In this document: positions 29,315-38,193 of the stretch, piece by piece
Numbering within the stretch: the first letter of the stretch is position 1
How the letters are laid out: each line of letters begins with the position of its first letter
Source: Paenalcaligenes suwonensis
GTDB taxonomy: Bacteria; Pseudomonadota; Gammaproteobacteria; Burkholderiales; Burkholderiaceae_B
Length of the DNA: 64,000 nt
NCBI RefSeq assembly: GCF_011290505.1
Contig: NZ_JAANPV010000002.1
Coordinates: 248,001 to 312,000 of the forward strand
Direction of reading: 5' to 3'
The notes under the pieces: model-generated
The model's input: only the letters and a program-made list of their open reading frames with translations
Databases searched by the model: none
What the model was told of the DNA's origin: nothing
Program-made: the position numbers and the translations under genes

Positions 29315-30181
29315 TTACACCTCGTATTCCACTTCCAGCGTTTGCCCTACTTCAATGAACGGACTTTCGCTGGCGTGATACAACGCCATGTTGATACCAA
29401 ACAATATCCCTGCCTCTGAACGCCTAGAGCTTGCCAGCGCTTTGCTTGGTTGATCACCCACCTCGGCAGTTTCGGGGTTCACGTTAGGCAATGGGCAACG
29501 GGTACAGTTTTTCAGGCGTGCGAAATAATGACCACCACCTTGCAAACTTTGTACGTAATCTTCTTCGTACGCGTCTAACCCCTGCACCACAATATTGGGC
29601 CTGAAACGGTTGATGCGTATATCGCTACCTTGCTGTGAGCGTATCTCGGCATTGAGCTCATCTAGCGAACTTTCATTGCAGATCAAGAAGGGGAAGCCAT
29701 CAGCAAAGCCGAACATCCCTTTCTGTAAAAACTCTGCACTTTCGCCTGACCTATCGGCCCACTTCCGTGACCATGTCGCACTCACCGCTCTGTGCGCTGT
29801 AGGGTGCACACGCAATAGCCTGCACGACATGCCTAAGAAGCTAGACAGCCACTCAGCAACAGCATCGCCCTCGTCTTGGCCGCGTGTCCAATCAGCCCAA
29901 ATTTGCACATCCACAATGGGGGGCTGCTCTACACGCTGCAGGCTTACCAAAATATCTGGCATGCCGGGCGCTTGTAAACGCATGTGCTCCGCCTCGATAG
30001 TAGGCTGTATTAACGCCATACGAGGAATGGTGCGCTGGGTCATTTTCTCGCCATCGGCATCCACCATTACCCATTCTCTATCCCACGCTAACCCAGACGG
30101 CGAGATAGCACTACGTGTGAGCACAAGCGCTGCACACGATTTAATGGGATAACTGTATAACGCACTAATACGAACGCTCAT
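29315..30181 (-). CDS. MOSC-domain protein (YcbX/mARC type)
   Basis: A 288-residue protein with an N-terminal MOSC beta-barrel (about 1-120, starting ISALYSYPIKSC) and the MOSC domain (about 125-285) with CTRCPLPNVNPETAEVG, which holds the cysteine that ligands molybdenum in this family. Relatives reduce N-hydroxylated bases using a molybdenum cofactor. Unlike E. coli YcbX it has no C-terminal 2Fe-2S ferredoxin domain, so an external electron donor would be needed. Monocistronic by appearance. Confidence 0.85.
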   Translation of the reverse strand: MSVRISALYSYPIKSCAALVLTRSAISPSGLAWDREWVMVDADGEKMTQRTIPRMALIQPTIEAEHMRLQAPGMPDILVSLQRVEQPPIVDVQIWADWTRGQDEGDAVAEWLSSFLGMSCRLLRVHPTAHRAVSATWSRKWADRSGESAEFLQKGMFGFADGFPFLICNESSLDELNAEIRSQQGSDIRINRFRPNIVVQGLDAYEEDYVQSLQGGGHYFARLKNCTRCPLPNVNPETAEVGDQPSKALASSRRSEAGILFGINMALYHASESPFIEVGQTLEVEYEV

Positions 30182-30212
30182 GGCTTACTCCACACTGATA
30201 TGCCTATTGTCT

Positions 30213-30680
30213 TTACACTGCGCCTTCATAGCCTAACTGTCGCCATGCCTCAAAAACCGTCACGGCCACCGCATTGGACAGATTTAAACTACGCTGATCG
30301 GGACGCATAGGCAACCGCAACCGTTGCTCGGCTGCAAACAATGCCATTTGCTCGGCATTCATACCTGCCGTCTCGCAACCAAACACAAACACATCACCCG
30401 CCTTAAACACAGGTTCATTCAATGTTTGGCCCTTAGTGGTCAACGCAAAGCACCGGTCAGCGCTAGCCCCTATAGCCGCTAAAGCTTCAGGTAAGTTTTC
30501 ATGGACTTTCACTTGTGCCCATTCGTGGTAATCCAACCCTGCACGCTTCAGCTTACTGTCTTCAAGCTCAAACCCTAGAGGTTTAACCAAGTGCAATTGT
30601 GCACCTGTATTAGCGGCCAATCGAATAACGTTGCCCGTGTTGGGCGGGATTTCCGGAGAAACCAGAACAATGTGGAACAT
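30213..30680 (-). CDS. trmL: tRNA (cytidine(34)-2'-O)-methyltransferase TrmL
   Basis: SPOUT-class enzyme that methylates the wobble ribose of tRNA-Leu. 155 residues, the compact family size. [35 protein letters not shown] and [18 protein letters not shown] form the trefoil-knot SAM site. It follows comF by 15 bases on the same strand. Confidence 0.94.
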   Translation of the reverse strand: MFHIVLVSPEIPPNTGNVIRLAANTGAQLHLVKPLGFELEDSKLKRAGLDYHEWAQVKVHENLPEALAAIGASADRCFALTTKGQTLNEPVFKAGDVFVFGCETAGMNAEQMALFAAEQRLRLPMRPDQRSLNLSNAVAVTVFEAWRQLGYEGAV

Positions 30681-30695
30681 AACAACCTGATGAAT

Positions 30696-31442
30696 TCAAA
30701 AATAATCACGCCACGGCGTACGTGCAACCACGGCAGCATAGACGTGCTGCGCCCCAGCCTGCCGGCATAGTGTTGCGGCATGCTGAAGTGTACTGCCGGT
30801 GGTGAGTACATCGTCAACTACTAATACGGTGCTGCCTACTGGCAACGGTGCGCAGTGCCATGCAGGAGCCTGACCCGTTAACCGCTGTTGTCTGCTACGC
30901 TGCTTTTGCCCTGTAGACGGTTGGCCGCCTACACTACAAAGCTGACCTATGGCATAAGGTTGCTGTAATTGTTTGGCTACCCGCTTGGCAATTTCCGCCG
31001 CGGGATTAAAACCGCGTTGCCGTAATGCCGTGGCAGATGCCGGAATTGCCACCACCTGCACCACAGCGGGCCTTGAGGGCCAGCCTGCAACAATTTGCTG
31101 ATACAGCGCCTCTGCCATCACGCTTGCCAGCCACTGCTGCTGACGGCCTTTATACGCCTGTATAAGCACCTCAGCATCTCCCTGATAGTCCCATGCCACA
31201 AAGACCTGCTCTACCTGCAAAGGACGCACTGCACAGTCTCTACAGCCACCGTGCGAGGGTAAGAGTACGCAACAATGTGGGCAACGCTGCCCTGTTTGCC
31301 GTTGCTGGGCTAACTCCAACAAACATAACTCGCACACGCCATAACGCCATGCGCGCTGCTCACACACCACACACGGACGAGGAACCTGTATAACCTGACT
31401 GAGAGACTGCAAAAGGTCGCCTAAGCGAAAAGCATGCGCCAT
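30696..31442 (-). CDS. ComF-family phosphoribosyltransferase-like protein
   Basis: 248 residues. The N-terminal third is a cysteine-rich zinc-binding region with several CxxC pairs (CVVC, CELC, CPHC, CRDC); the C-terminal part is a type I phosphoribosyltransferase fold with GFNPAAEIAKRVAK and the PRPP motif VLVVDDVLTTGST. ComF/GntX relatives are required for DNA uptake in naturally competent bacteria, but the biochemical activity is not settled. It diverges from the methyltransferase gene at 31515, and trmL follows. Confidence 0.88.
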   Translation of the reverse strand: MAHAFRLGDLLQSLSQVIQVPRPCVVCEQRAWRYGVCELCLLELAQQRQTGQRCPHCCVLLPSHGGCRDCAVRPLQVEQVFVAWDYQGDAEVLIQAYKGRQQQWLASVMAEALYQQIVAGWPSRPAVVQVVAIPASATALRQRGFNPAAEIAKRVAKQLQQPYAIGQLCSVGGQPSTGQKQRSRQQRLTGQAPAWHCAPLPVGSTVLVVDDVLTTGSTLQHAATLCRQAGAQHVYAAVVARTPWRDYF

Positions 31443-31514
31443 AATAGTGCCTTGCTCTAACCAAACTTACACTCTACCGGCCAGCCATGGCTGACAGGGC
31501 CACATCGCGCAATC

Positions 31515-32417
31515 ATGTCACACCCTCTTCCTCTTAGCCTCCAGCATGTACGACAGCAATTTGACCGTCGTGCACCCTTAGATGCTCCGCAGTTTTTGTA
31601 CGGCGAAATTGCCCAACGCATGTTGGCTCGCCTTGGTTATGTACGTGTTGACGTACAAAACGTATTGGATGCAGGTTGCGGCGCTGGTCATGCGATAGAC
31701 CCACTACGCTCACGTTACCCCGACATGCAGTACACCGGTGTGGATATCAGCCCGCGCCTGCTAGAGGTGGCTACCGAACGCCATACGCATCGTCCCGGCT
31801 TGTGGGACAGATTGCGCAACAAACCCACCCCTAATAACAGTTTTGTGTTGGCTGACATGGCCGACACAAAACTGCCCCCAGAAAGCCAAAACCTCATCTG
31901 GTCTAACTTGTCGCTGCAGTGGCAACCCGACCCGCAAAAGGTATTTCAAGAATGGCGACGCGTGTTGGCGGCCAACGGCTTAGTGATGTTTTCTGTACCT
32001 GGGCCAGGCACTTTCATTGAATTGCGTAACGCACTCAATGCCGCAGATGCCCACACACAAACTCTGTCGTTTGTGGACATGCACGACTACGGCGATCAAT
32101 TGCTACAAAATGGCTTTACCGATCCCGTCATGGATCAAGAGATCATTACACTCACCTACCAGTCTGCCGAGAAGCTACTGAACGAAGTGCATGCATTAGG
32201 CGGCAATGCCAGCACCTTGCGTCGCGGTTCGTTAACCGGCAGGGCATGGCATCAACGTTTGATAGATGCATTAGAAGCCCAGCGCCACATGGATGGCACT
32301 ATTCATCTAAGTTTAGAAATTGCTTACGGGCATGCGTGGCGCGCCGCGAGTTTGCGTGATGCCCAGAGTGGTGAGGTACGTATTCCGATTTCCAGCATTA
32401 GTCGCAAGCGCAACTAA
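31515..32417 (+). CDS. SAM-dependent methyltransferase, BioC-like
   Basis: A 300-residue class I methyltransferase. Motif I VLDAGCGAGHAID, then YTGVDISPRLLEVA, and a later LIWSNLSLQW resemble malonyl-ACP O-methyltransferase BioC, including the opening VRQQFDRRAPLDAPQFLYGEIAQRML typical of BioC-type proteins. BioC starts the pimelate route of biotin synthesis, but no other bio genes are in the window, so the role is provisional. It is a single gene between divergent comF and a strong bidirectional hairpin. Confidence 0.75.
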   Translation: MSHPLPLSLQHVRQQFDRRAPLDAPQFLYGEIAQRMLARLGYVRVDVQNVLDAGCGAGHAIDPLRSRYPDMQYTGVDISPRLLEVATERHTHRPGLWDRLRNKPTPNNSFVLADMADTKLPPESQNLIWSNLSLQWQPDPQKVFQEWRRVLAANGLVMFSVPGPGTFIELRNALNAADAHTQTLSFVDMHDYGDQLLQNGFTDPVMDQEIITLTYQSAEKLLNEVHALGGNASTLRRGSLTGRAWHQRLIDALEAQRHMDGTIHLSLEIAYGHAWRAASLRDAQSGEVRIPISSISRKRN

Positions 32418-32439
32418 ACACCAAAACATAACGTACACA

Positions 32440-32471
32440 ACCGCGCTACCTCTACAAGGAGGTAGCGCGGT
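32440..32471. terminator. Bidirectional terminator hairpin between bioC-like and ntrX-like genes
   Basis: CCGCGCTACCTC (32441-32452) pairs perfectly with GAGGTAGCGCGG (32459-32470) around a 6-base loop, extended by one A-T pair. The flanks are moderately T-rich on the minus side (TTGTGTACGTTATG). It serves two converging genes. Confidence 0.65.
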
Positions 32472-32489
32472 CAGTTATTCTGGCTCTGC

Positions 32490-33209
32490 TTACTGGTTAT
32501 TGTGGCTACGACGGCGTGCCGACGCATCAATACCCAGTTGCTTCAATTTGCGATACAAGTGAGTACGCTCTAGCCCAGTACGCTCTGACACACGTGTCAT
32601 GCTGTAGTTTTCACGGGCCAAGTGGTATTCAAAATAAATACGCTCGAACTCATCGCGTGCTTCACGTAGTGGCAGTTCCAAAGAAATGCTACCCAAGTGT
32701 GAACCACCTTGTTCGCCTTGAATGGCCGAAGCAGGTGCTTGCATGCGATTCTGCGCATTGGCAACCACGCCTACATCAGCACTTGCTACAGGTACACCAC
32801 CAACACGTGGTGCTGTCGCCATGGCGGGTACTTTAGGTGGTACTACCACCCGTTCCAAACCGGAGGCCACTGTTTGCAACAGCTTCTGCATAGTGATGGG
32901 TTTTTCTAGGAAATCCACCGCCCCTATACGTGTAGCTTCCAGCGCTGTATCGACGGTGGCATGACCACTCATCATCACTACAGGCATGTCTAGCAAACCT
33001 TGTGAAGCCCATTCTTTCAATAGGCTAACGCCATCCGTATCCGGCATCCAGATATCCAGAAGTACCAAATCAGGTCGTGCTCTTAAACGAGCTGCACGAG
33101 CCTGTGCGGCATTTTCTGCGACTTCCACCGTATGCCCCTCGTCATACAGAATCTCAGACAAGAGTTCACGGATTCCGATTTCATCATCAACTACCAGAAT
33201 TCTGGCCAT
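32490..33209 (-). CDS. NtrX-like response regulator without the sigma-54 AAA+ domain
   Basis: 239 residues: a receiver domain (1-120) with acceptor Asp52 in VLLDIWMP and Lys103 in FLEKPIT; a linker at 121-178 rich in Val, Pro, Ala and Gly; and a Fis-type helix-turn-helix (about 181-228, ENYSMTRVSERTGLERTHLYRKLKQLGI) that matches NtrX. Canonical NtrX has about 230 further residues of AAA+ sigma-54 activator domain between these parts; they are absent here. It follows the ntrY-like kinase by 9 bases, so the two form a pair. Without AAA+ it cannot open sigma-54 promoters and probably acts as a simple activator or repressor. Confidence 0.88.
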   Translation of the reverse strand: MARILVVDDEIGIRELLSEILYDEGHTVEVAENAAQARAARLRARPDLVLLDIWMPDTDGVSLLKEWASQGLLDMPVVMMSGHATVDTALEATRIGAVDFLEKPITMQKLLQTVASGLERVVVPPKVPAMATAPRVGGVPVASADVGVVANAQNRMQAPASAIQGEQGGSHLGSISLELPLREARDEFERIYFEYHLARENYSMTRVSERTGLERTHLYRKLKQLGIDASARRRSHNNQ

Positions 33210-33218
33210 AAACCGTCC

Positions 33219-35567
33219 CTACGAGCTTTTTACGCTATTATCATTACCTTCAACAGAATCAGCTACTACTTTTGATTCTGCCAAGCGGGCCAAGAGGATG
33301 GTGATGCGTGCGCCCCCTTCACGTTGATTCGTCACGCTTATCTTACCGCCATGTTCCTCTATGATCTTTTTCACAATGGCTAACCCTAAACCAGTACCTG
33401 TAGCCTTCGTTGTTACGTAAGGTTCAAATACTCGGGCCAACAATTGTTCATCAAAACCTGGGCCATTATCCGCCACCACCAATCGTACCCCATGTATGCC
33501 CTGTTCTGCATCATGAATGGCACAGGTAGTGCGTACTGTGATGATTCCCTCGCTAGGCTCTCGCCCTTGAGTGGCCGCATACACAGCATTGGCCAACAGA
33601 TTATGAATCACTTGACGTAACTGCGTTGGATCACCTTCTACGGCGGGTACATCCGCCCCTAGCGATACTTCCCAGTTTACACGTCCGCTGTTTTCTGCAG
33701 AAGCACTTTCCGGATCCCATCCGTACAAAGTTAACACCTCATGCAGTAACGCATTTATATCCAATTCTTGCATCTGCGCTTGTGGCACCCGGGCATACTC
33801 CCGGAAGTCATCCACCATCTGCTTTAACGACCCCACCTGATTCACAATAGTGGTAGTGGCACGTTTCAGCATTGCCGCATCGGTTTCATCCAGCTTAGAT
33901 TCCAACTTCAAAGCTAAACGCTCTGCCGACAACTGTATAGGCGTTAGTGGGTTTTTAATTTCATGTGCCAAGCGTCGAGCGACTTCTCCCCAAGCTACTA
34001 GACGGTTCGCCGAAATAATATCACTGATATCGTCAAACACCACCAAATAGCCACTGGAATCTCGCCCTATGCGCAGCTCCATACCCCGCGCTAGCAAGGT
34101 AATAATAACAGCACGCATATCATGCTTACTGCCAAAGCTTAATTCAAATTGTTGCTGCCAATATTCTCGTGCACCCACCGCCGAATGTTCGGCAAACGCG
34201 TTACGCAGCTGGTTGGCAAACCCGTTGTCATCCGTGACATCTTCCAGCGGTTTTCCCTTCACCAAACTTAAATCGGCACGCAAAATATTCTGTGCGGCTT
34301 GGTTAAACATCGTGACGCAAAATGCATCATCAAACACCAAAACCCCTGACGACAAACTACTTAATACCGATTCCAGATACAAGTTGGAACGTTCTAGTTG
34401 CTGCCTATTACGTTCTACCGCTCGCCTTGCATCGTCTAATTGTCGGGTCATCGTATTAAACGATCGTGTCAGTTGCCCTACTTCGTCTTTATCAGAGCTT
34501 TCGGGGAGCGGACGGTAATCCCCTACCCCTACCGCCTGCGTACCAGCCGCCAGCGCCAGCAAAGGTCGTACCAACCGACGCGAAATAGCAATCGCAGCAG
34601 CCATCGCCGCGAACACGGCCAGAATCAATGCCAGCGTTAGGATAATGCCATACAACTTACGCAAGCCCTGCCGTGACAAGGCAAGCTCTTGGTAGTCCCT
34701 ATAACCTTCTTCTACTAACATAGCATGACGCGCAATATTCTCTGGCACGGGCTCGGTAACCTGCAACCAACGCTTATCACTGGATTGCGTAAACTGCCCT
34801 AGATAACTATTGCTGCTATCCAGAGGAATCACCACACGTAAACGCAAGCCGGTAGAGCCTACGCCCGGGCTATCGTCTAATTCGGCCGAGGCATACTCTT
34901 TTGCTATACGTAAATAGTTCTGTACGTTCTGCTTAGGAATTTCAGGCAGCGACATATCAAAACGCGTAGACGAGTATGCGATCAATCTGCCGGCACTGGT
35001 GAAAATCATGGCATCACCAATATTGGTGCGCTCACGTAAACTGTTTAGCACCAAGCCCGGATCCACATGGCTTTCATTGAGCATCACAGCAAGGCTAGCA
35101 GCGCGCTTTTTCAAGTCGCTTAACCGGGAGTCTAACGCTGTTCTACCCAAGTCCAAACCAGACTCTAACGCTCTATCGACGCGCACGTTAAACCACGACT
35201 CAATAGATCGCGACATAAACTGCACCGACAGCACGTAAATCAATGTGCCTGGCAAAATACCTATCAAGGTGAAATACAAGGCAAAGCGCGCAGTCATCCT
35301 GGCGCCAAACTGCCGTTTCTTGACTTGCCGCAGTAAGCGACCGCCTAACAGCACCACCCAGAATACTAAGGCGACCGCCAAGATACCATTCAGCACCAAC
35401 AGCACATCGTAGTATTCGTTATAGCGTGAAGCGTTAGCCGTGGACCACACCAATAAGCCCAGCAACGCCACTGCACTAATCGCAGCGATGATCAGGGCTA
35501 TACGCAGCACCCAGCGTATTACGGCTGGTGCTCGGCGTCGGAAATCGAAAAAGTGAAGTTTTTCCAT
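33219..35567 (-). CDS. NtrY-like sensor histidine kinase
   Basis: 782 residues from MEKLHFFDF. Three or four membrane segments lie in the first 110 residues and one near 310-330, enclosing a large extracytoplasmic region, followed by a HAMP domain (about 335-385), a PAS domain (about 395-500), the dimerisation/phosphoacceptor domain with His535 in RRLAHEIKNP, and an ATPase domain with HNLLANA (N box) and VVADNGPGFD (G1). This is the NtrY architecture. The signal is unknown; NtrY proteins respond to nitrogen or redox state in other species. Its 5' end overlaps the DUF4390 gene by about 50 bases. Confidence 0.9.
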   Translation of the reverse strand: MEKLHFFDFRRRAPAVIRWVLRIALIIAAISAVALLGLLVWSTANASRYNEYYDVLLVLNGILAVALVFWVVLLGGRLLRQVKKRQFGARMTARFALYFTLIGILPGTLIYVLSVQFMSRSIESWFNVRVDRALESGLDLGRTALDSRLSDLKKRAASLAVMLNESHVDPGLVLNSLRERTNIGDAMIFTSAGRLIAYSSTRFDMSLPEIPKQNVQNYLRIAKEYASAELDDSPGVGSTGLRLRVVIPLDSSNSYLGQFTQSSDKRWLQVTEPVPENIARHAMLVEEGYRDYQELALSRQGLRKLYGIILTLALILAVFAAMAAAIAISRRLVRPLLALAAGTQAVGVGDYRPLPESSDKDEVGQLTRSFNTMTRQLDDARRAVERNRQQLERSNLYLESVLSSLSSGVLVFDDAFCVTMFNQAAQNILRADLSLVKGKPLEDVTDDNGFANQLRNAFAEHSAVGAREYWQQQFELSFGSKHDMRAVIITLLARGMELRIGRDSSGYLVVFDDISDIISANRLVAWGEVARRLAHEIKNPLTPIQLSAERLALKLESKLDETDAAMLKRATTTIVNQVGSLKQMVDDFREYARVPQAQMQELDINALLHEVLTLYGWDPESASAENSGRVNWEVSLGADVPAVEGDPTQLRQVIHNLLANAVYAATQGREPSEGIITVRTTCAIHDAEQGIHGVRLVVADNGPGFDEQLLARVFEPYVTTKATGTGLGLAIVKKIIEEHGGKISVTNQREGGARITILLARLAESKVVADSVEGNDNSVKSS

Positions 35568-36187
35568 GGGGTGGACAACGTCCAAGCACGGCGATTCATC
35601 GCATCAACTTGGAAGGGCCTAGTCAATAAAGAGGTATCCAGACGCAAACGCAAGCGTCCATACAGTTCGGTGTTTCGGTCAAAATCACTTACTGGTGCCA
35701 CAGCCCAGCCTCGTATATGGCGCAACGACGCCAAGGCCTCATTTAGACTGCTTTCCGGCAATAACAGCTCCCCCGAGCCCACACGCCATTGTCTGGTTAA
35801 CGCATTGTAGGTGACCCGCCAAGTCTGATTGGCATCTACTATTGTTTTATCGAACCACCACCAGCGTGTACTACGTATCTCCACATCAACGGTGAAGTAC
35901 AGGGGAATCCCTTTATAGACTACGTCCTGTAGTTCAGGACTTAGCTCAAAATCCACATCGGCATCTATGTACAGACGCCCATCACGTATCACTGGCTCTA
36001 CCCGTACTACTTCTTCGGTAGTGCCTTGTTGCCCGGTATCGACTACCGTGGCCATAGAAGGTGTTGTTTCTGTTGCCACATCGGCAACGCGTAAACCTTG
36101 AGCAGAACCAACAGGCACCACAAGACACAACGCTAATGCTAGCCCTGCCTTGCGTACAAACCGGTTGAGTCTACCCCTTACTTTCAT
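35519..36187 (-). CDS. DUF4390 secreted protein
   Basis: 222 residues with a signal peptide (about 1-30, LALALCLVVPVGSAQG), then a beta-rich domain with RDGRLYIDADVDFELS and TWRVTYNALTRQWRV that defines DUF4390. Function unknown; it is almost always found between rsmB and ntrY in beta-proteobacteria, which suggests an extracytoplasmic partner of the NtrY sensor. It overlaps ntrY by about 50 bases, so translation of the two is likely linked. Confidence 0.85.
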   Translation of the reverse strand: MKVRGRLNRFVRKAGLALALCLVVPVGSAQGLRVADVATETTPSMATVVDTGQQGTTEEVVRVEPVIRDGRLYIDADVDFELSPELQDVVYKGIPLYFTVDVEIRSTRWWWFDKTIVDANQTWRVTYNALTRQWRVGSGELLLPESSLNEALASLRHIRGWAVAPVSDFDRNTELYGRLRLRLDTSLLTRPFQVDAMNRRAWTLSTPWKNFTFSISDAEHQP

Positions 36188-36196
36188 GGCTTACGC

Positions 36197-37534
36197 TCAC
36201 ACCTCTTTACGTAATAACTGATAAAAGAACCCATCGCCACAGGGCTGCCCAGCTACTACAGGCTGAGGTAAAACTTGCCCGGGACTAGGAAGCGCCACCG
36301 CATCAGGGTGTCGTGCTAAAAACGCCTTGCTTTGTTCTATACCTTCTTGCGGGAAAATAGAACACGTGACATACAGCATATACCCACCGGGTTTTAATGT
36401 CAGCCACAGCGCATCAGCAATACGGCCTTGCAATGCTGCTGTTGCCGCCACATCTTGTGGGCGACGCAACCAGCGTATGTCGGGATGACGGCGCACAATA
36501 CCGGATGCTGTACATGGCACATCGGCCAAAATCGTATCAAACGGTTTACCGTCCCACCATTGTTCTACATTCGCCGCATCAGCCGCTTGTATAGTCACCT
36601 GATCAGAATTCAAACCCAGACGCTGCAAGTTTTGAGGAACACGTTGCAATCGTGTGGCATCGGCATCCAGAGCCACCAACGAAATATCAGCACGTTCTAA
36701 CAAATGGGCTGTTTTACCACCCGGTGCTGCACACGCATCCAGTACGTGCATGCCATCTTCTATAGGCAACAAAGCACCCGCTTGCTGTGCAGCGTAATCT
36801 TGTACCGACCACCAGCCTTGCTCAAAACCCGGCAATTGCTGCACAGGCAGAGCTTCGGCTAACACCACAGCCTCGCCACCCGGCGCCCAGCATGCGATAC
36901 CAGCCTCGTCAAACAACGCTTGCAAACGGGCCACAGAGCAGCGGCGCTGATTCACACGCAGGGTTAACGGACCGGGGCGATTTGAGTGCTGCAAAATGGC
37001 TTCCCACTGCTGTGGGTACGCTTTTTTAATCTGTTTGATCCACCAGTTGGGGAAATTCCAACGAGCCTCGGGGTGGCTATTTGCCTCTTCCAATAACGCG
37101 GTACGCTCACGCAAATAGCGGCGCAACACAGCGTTAATCAAGGCTTTATACACACGCAACAAACGGTGATCCGCAGCAGCTTGTACTGCTTGGTTCACTA
37201 CCGTATGGGGAGCATAAACAGGAACTTCTGGTTGATCAGAAAAGGCGTCTTCGTTTTCTTGTACCTCGACAGCACTATCTAACACTGCCAACGACACTAG
37301 CAACAAGGCTTCTGTTAAACCAGAGGGAGCTTTACGACTGACCAATTGGCTTAATAACTGCTTAGCCAACCCTAAGCGTCGCAAACTATGAAAGCTAACC
37401 GCTTGAGCAGCAGCACGCACCGTAGCTGGCGTTTGCGTCAAGCATTCTGTTAATGATTTACCTGCTAATACCCCTTGCACGAGCTGGGCGCTTGCCAGCA
37501 ATACAGTAGATAGAGAAGGAGTAGTAGACGACAT
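36197..37534 (-). CDS. rsmB: 16S rRNA (cytosine(967)-C5)-methyltransferase RsmB
   Basis: Methylates C967 in 16S rRNA. From MSSTTPSL it has 445 residues: an N-terminal NusB-like RNA-binding domain (about 1-165), then the SAM domain with VLDACAAPGGKTAHLLE, LALDADATRL-type motif II, and ADVPCTASGIVRRHPDIRW containing the catalytic cysteines (the PC motif) and VTCSIFPQE. An open frame extends 48 codons upstream but is not family-like. First gene of rsmB-DUF4390-ntrY-ntrX, divergent from the gamma-carbonic anhydrase gene with 137 bases between starts. Confidence 0.93.
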   Translation of the reverse strand: MSSTTPSLSTVLLASAQLVQGVLAGKSLTECLTQTPATVRAAAQAVSFHSLRRLGLAKQLLSQLVSRKAPSGLTEALLLVSLAVLDSAVEVQENEDAFSDQPEVPVYAPHTVVNQAVQAAADHRLLRVYKALINAVLRRYLRERTALLEEANSHPEARWNFPNWWIKQIKKAYPQQWEAILQHSNRPGPLTLRVNQRRCSVARLQALFDEAGIACWAPGGEAVVLAEALPVQQLPGFEQGWWSVQDYAAQQAGALLPIEDGMHVLDACAAPGGKTAHLLERADISLVALDADATRLQRVPQNLQRLGLNSDQVTIQAADAANVEQWWDGKPFDTILADVPCTASGIVRRHPDIRWLRRPQDVAATAALQGRIADALWLTLKPGGYMLYVTCSIFPQEGIEQSKAFLARHPDAVALPSPGQVLPQPVVAGQPCGDGFFYQLLRKEV

Positions 37535-37671
37535 GGCAAAAAACACTAAAAAAACAGCCTGCCCTTTATAGAGTTGGGCACGAGAAACTGTAACATCTTT
37601 TGTGTAGTGCCATACAGCTTTTATACAGTTGGTGCTACGATCGTAGTTTGGTCCAAACTGGGAAGCGAGGC

Positions 37672-38193
37672 ATGACACAATACAAACTTGATGATAACAG
37701 CCCTGTAGTACATAACAGTGCCTATGTGGCCGAAGAAGCCGTATTGATCGCCAAGGTGCAGCTTGATGCCCACACCAGCGTCTGGTCTGGTGCTATTTTG
37801 CGTGGCGATAACGAGCTCATTCATGTAGGCACAGGCTCTAATGTGCAAGAAGGCGCTGTTTTACACACCGACCCTGGCTACCCGCTAACCCTAGGCACCA
37901 ACGTCACCGTGGGCCACCAAGCTATGTTACATGGCTGTACGGTAGAAGACGGCAGCCTCATTGGTATCCAAGCCGTAGTATTAAACGGTGCGGTCATTGG
38001 CAAAAACTGCCTAGTAGGTGCTGGTGCGTTAGTGACTGAGGGCAAGACCTTCCCAGAACGCTCGTTGATTATTGGCTCGCCCGCCAAAGCCGTGCGTACG
38101 CTCAGCGATGAAGAAGTCGCCAACTTGCAGCGTAATGCCAAAACGTACCAAGACCGCTCTGCACACTACAAAACTGCATTACAGAAACTATGA
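37672..38193 (+). CDS. Gamma-carbonic anhydrase family protein
   Basis: 173 residues folding as a left-handed beta-helix of hexapeptide repeats (about 15-150), with VWSGAILRGDN, VLHTDPGYP, and GHQAMLHGCTVEDGSLIG carrying the histidines that bind metal in gamma-class carbonic anhydrases (YrdA/PaaY-like). Catalytic activity varies in this family. The ATG at 37672 follows GCGAGG; a longer frame from 37600 has no support. It overlaps galE by 4 bases (ATGA), so the two are co-transcribed. Confidence 0.9.
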   Translation: MTQYKLDDNSPVVHNSAYVAEEAVLIAKVQLDAHTSVWSGAILRGDNELIHVGTGSNVQEGAVLHTDPGYPLTLGTNVTVGHQAMLHGCTVEDGSLIGIQAVVLNGAVIGKNCLVGAGALVTEGKTFPERSLIIGSPAKAVRTLSDEEVANLQRNAKTYQDRSAHYKTALQKL

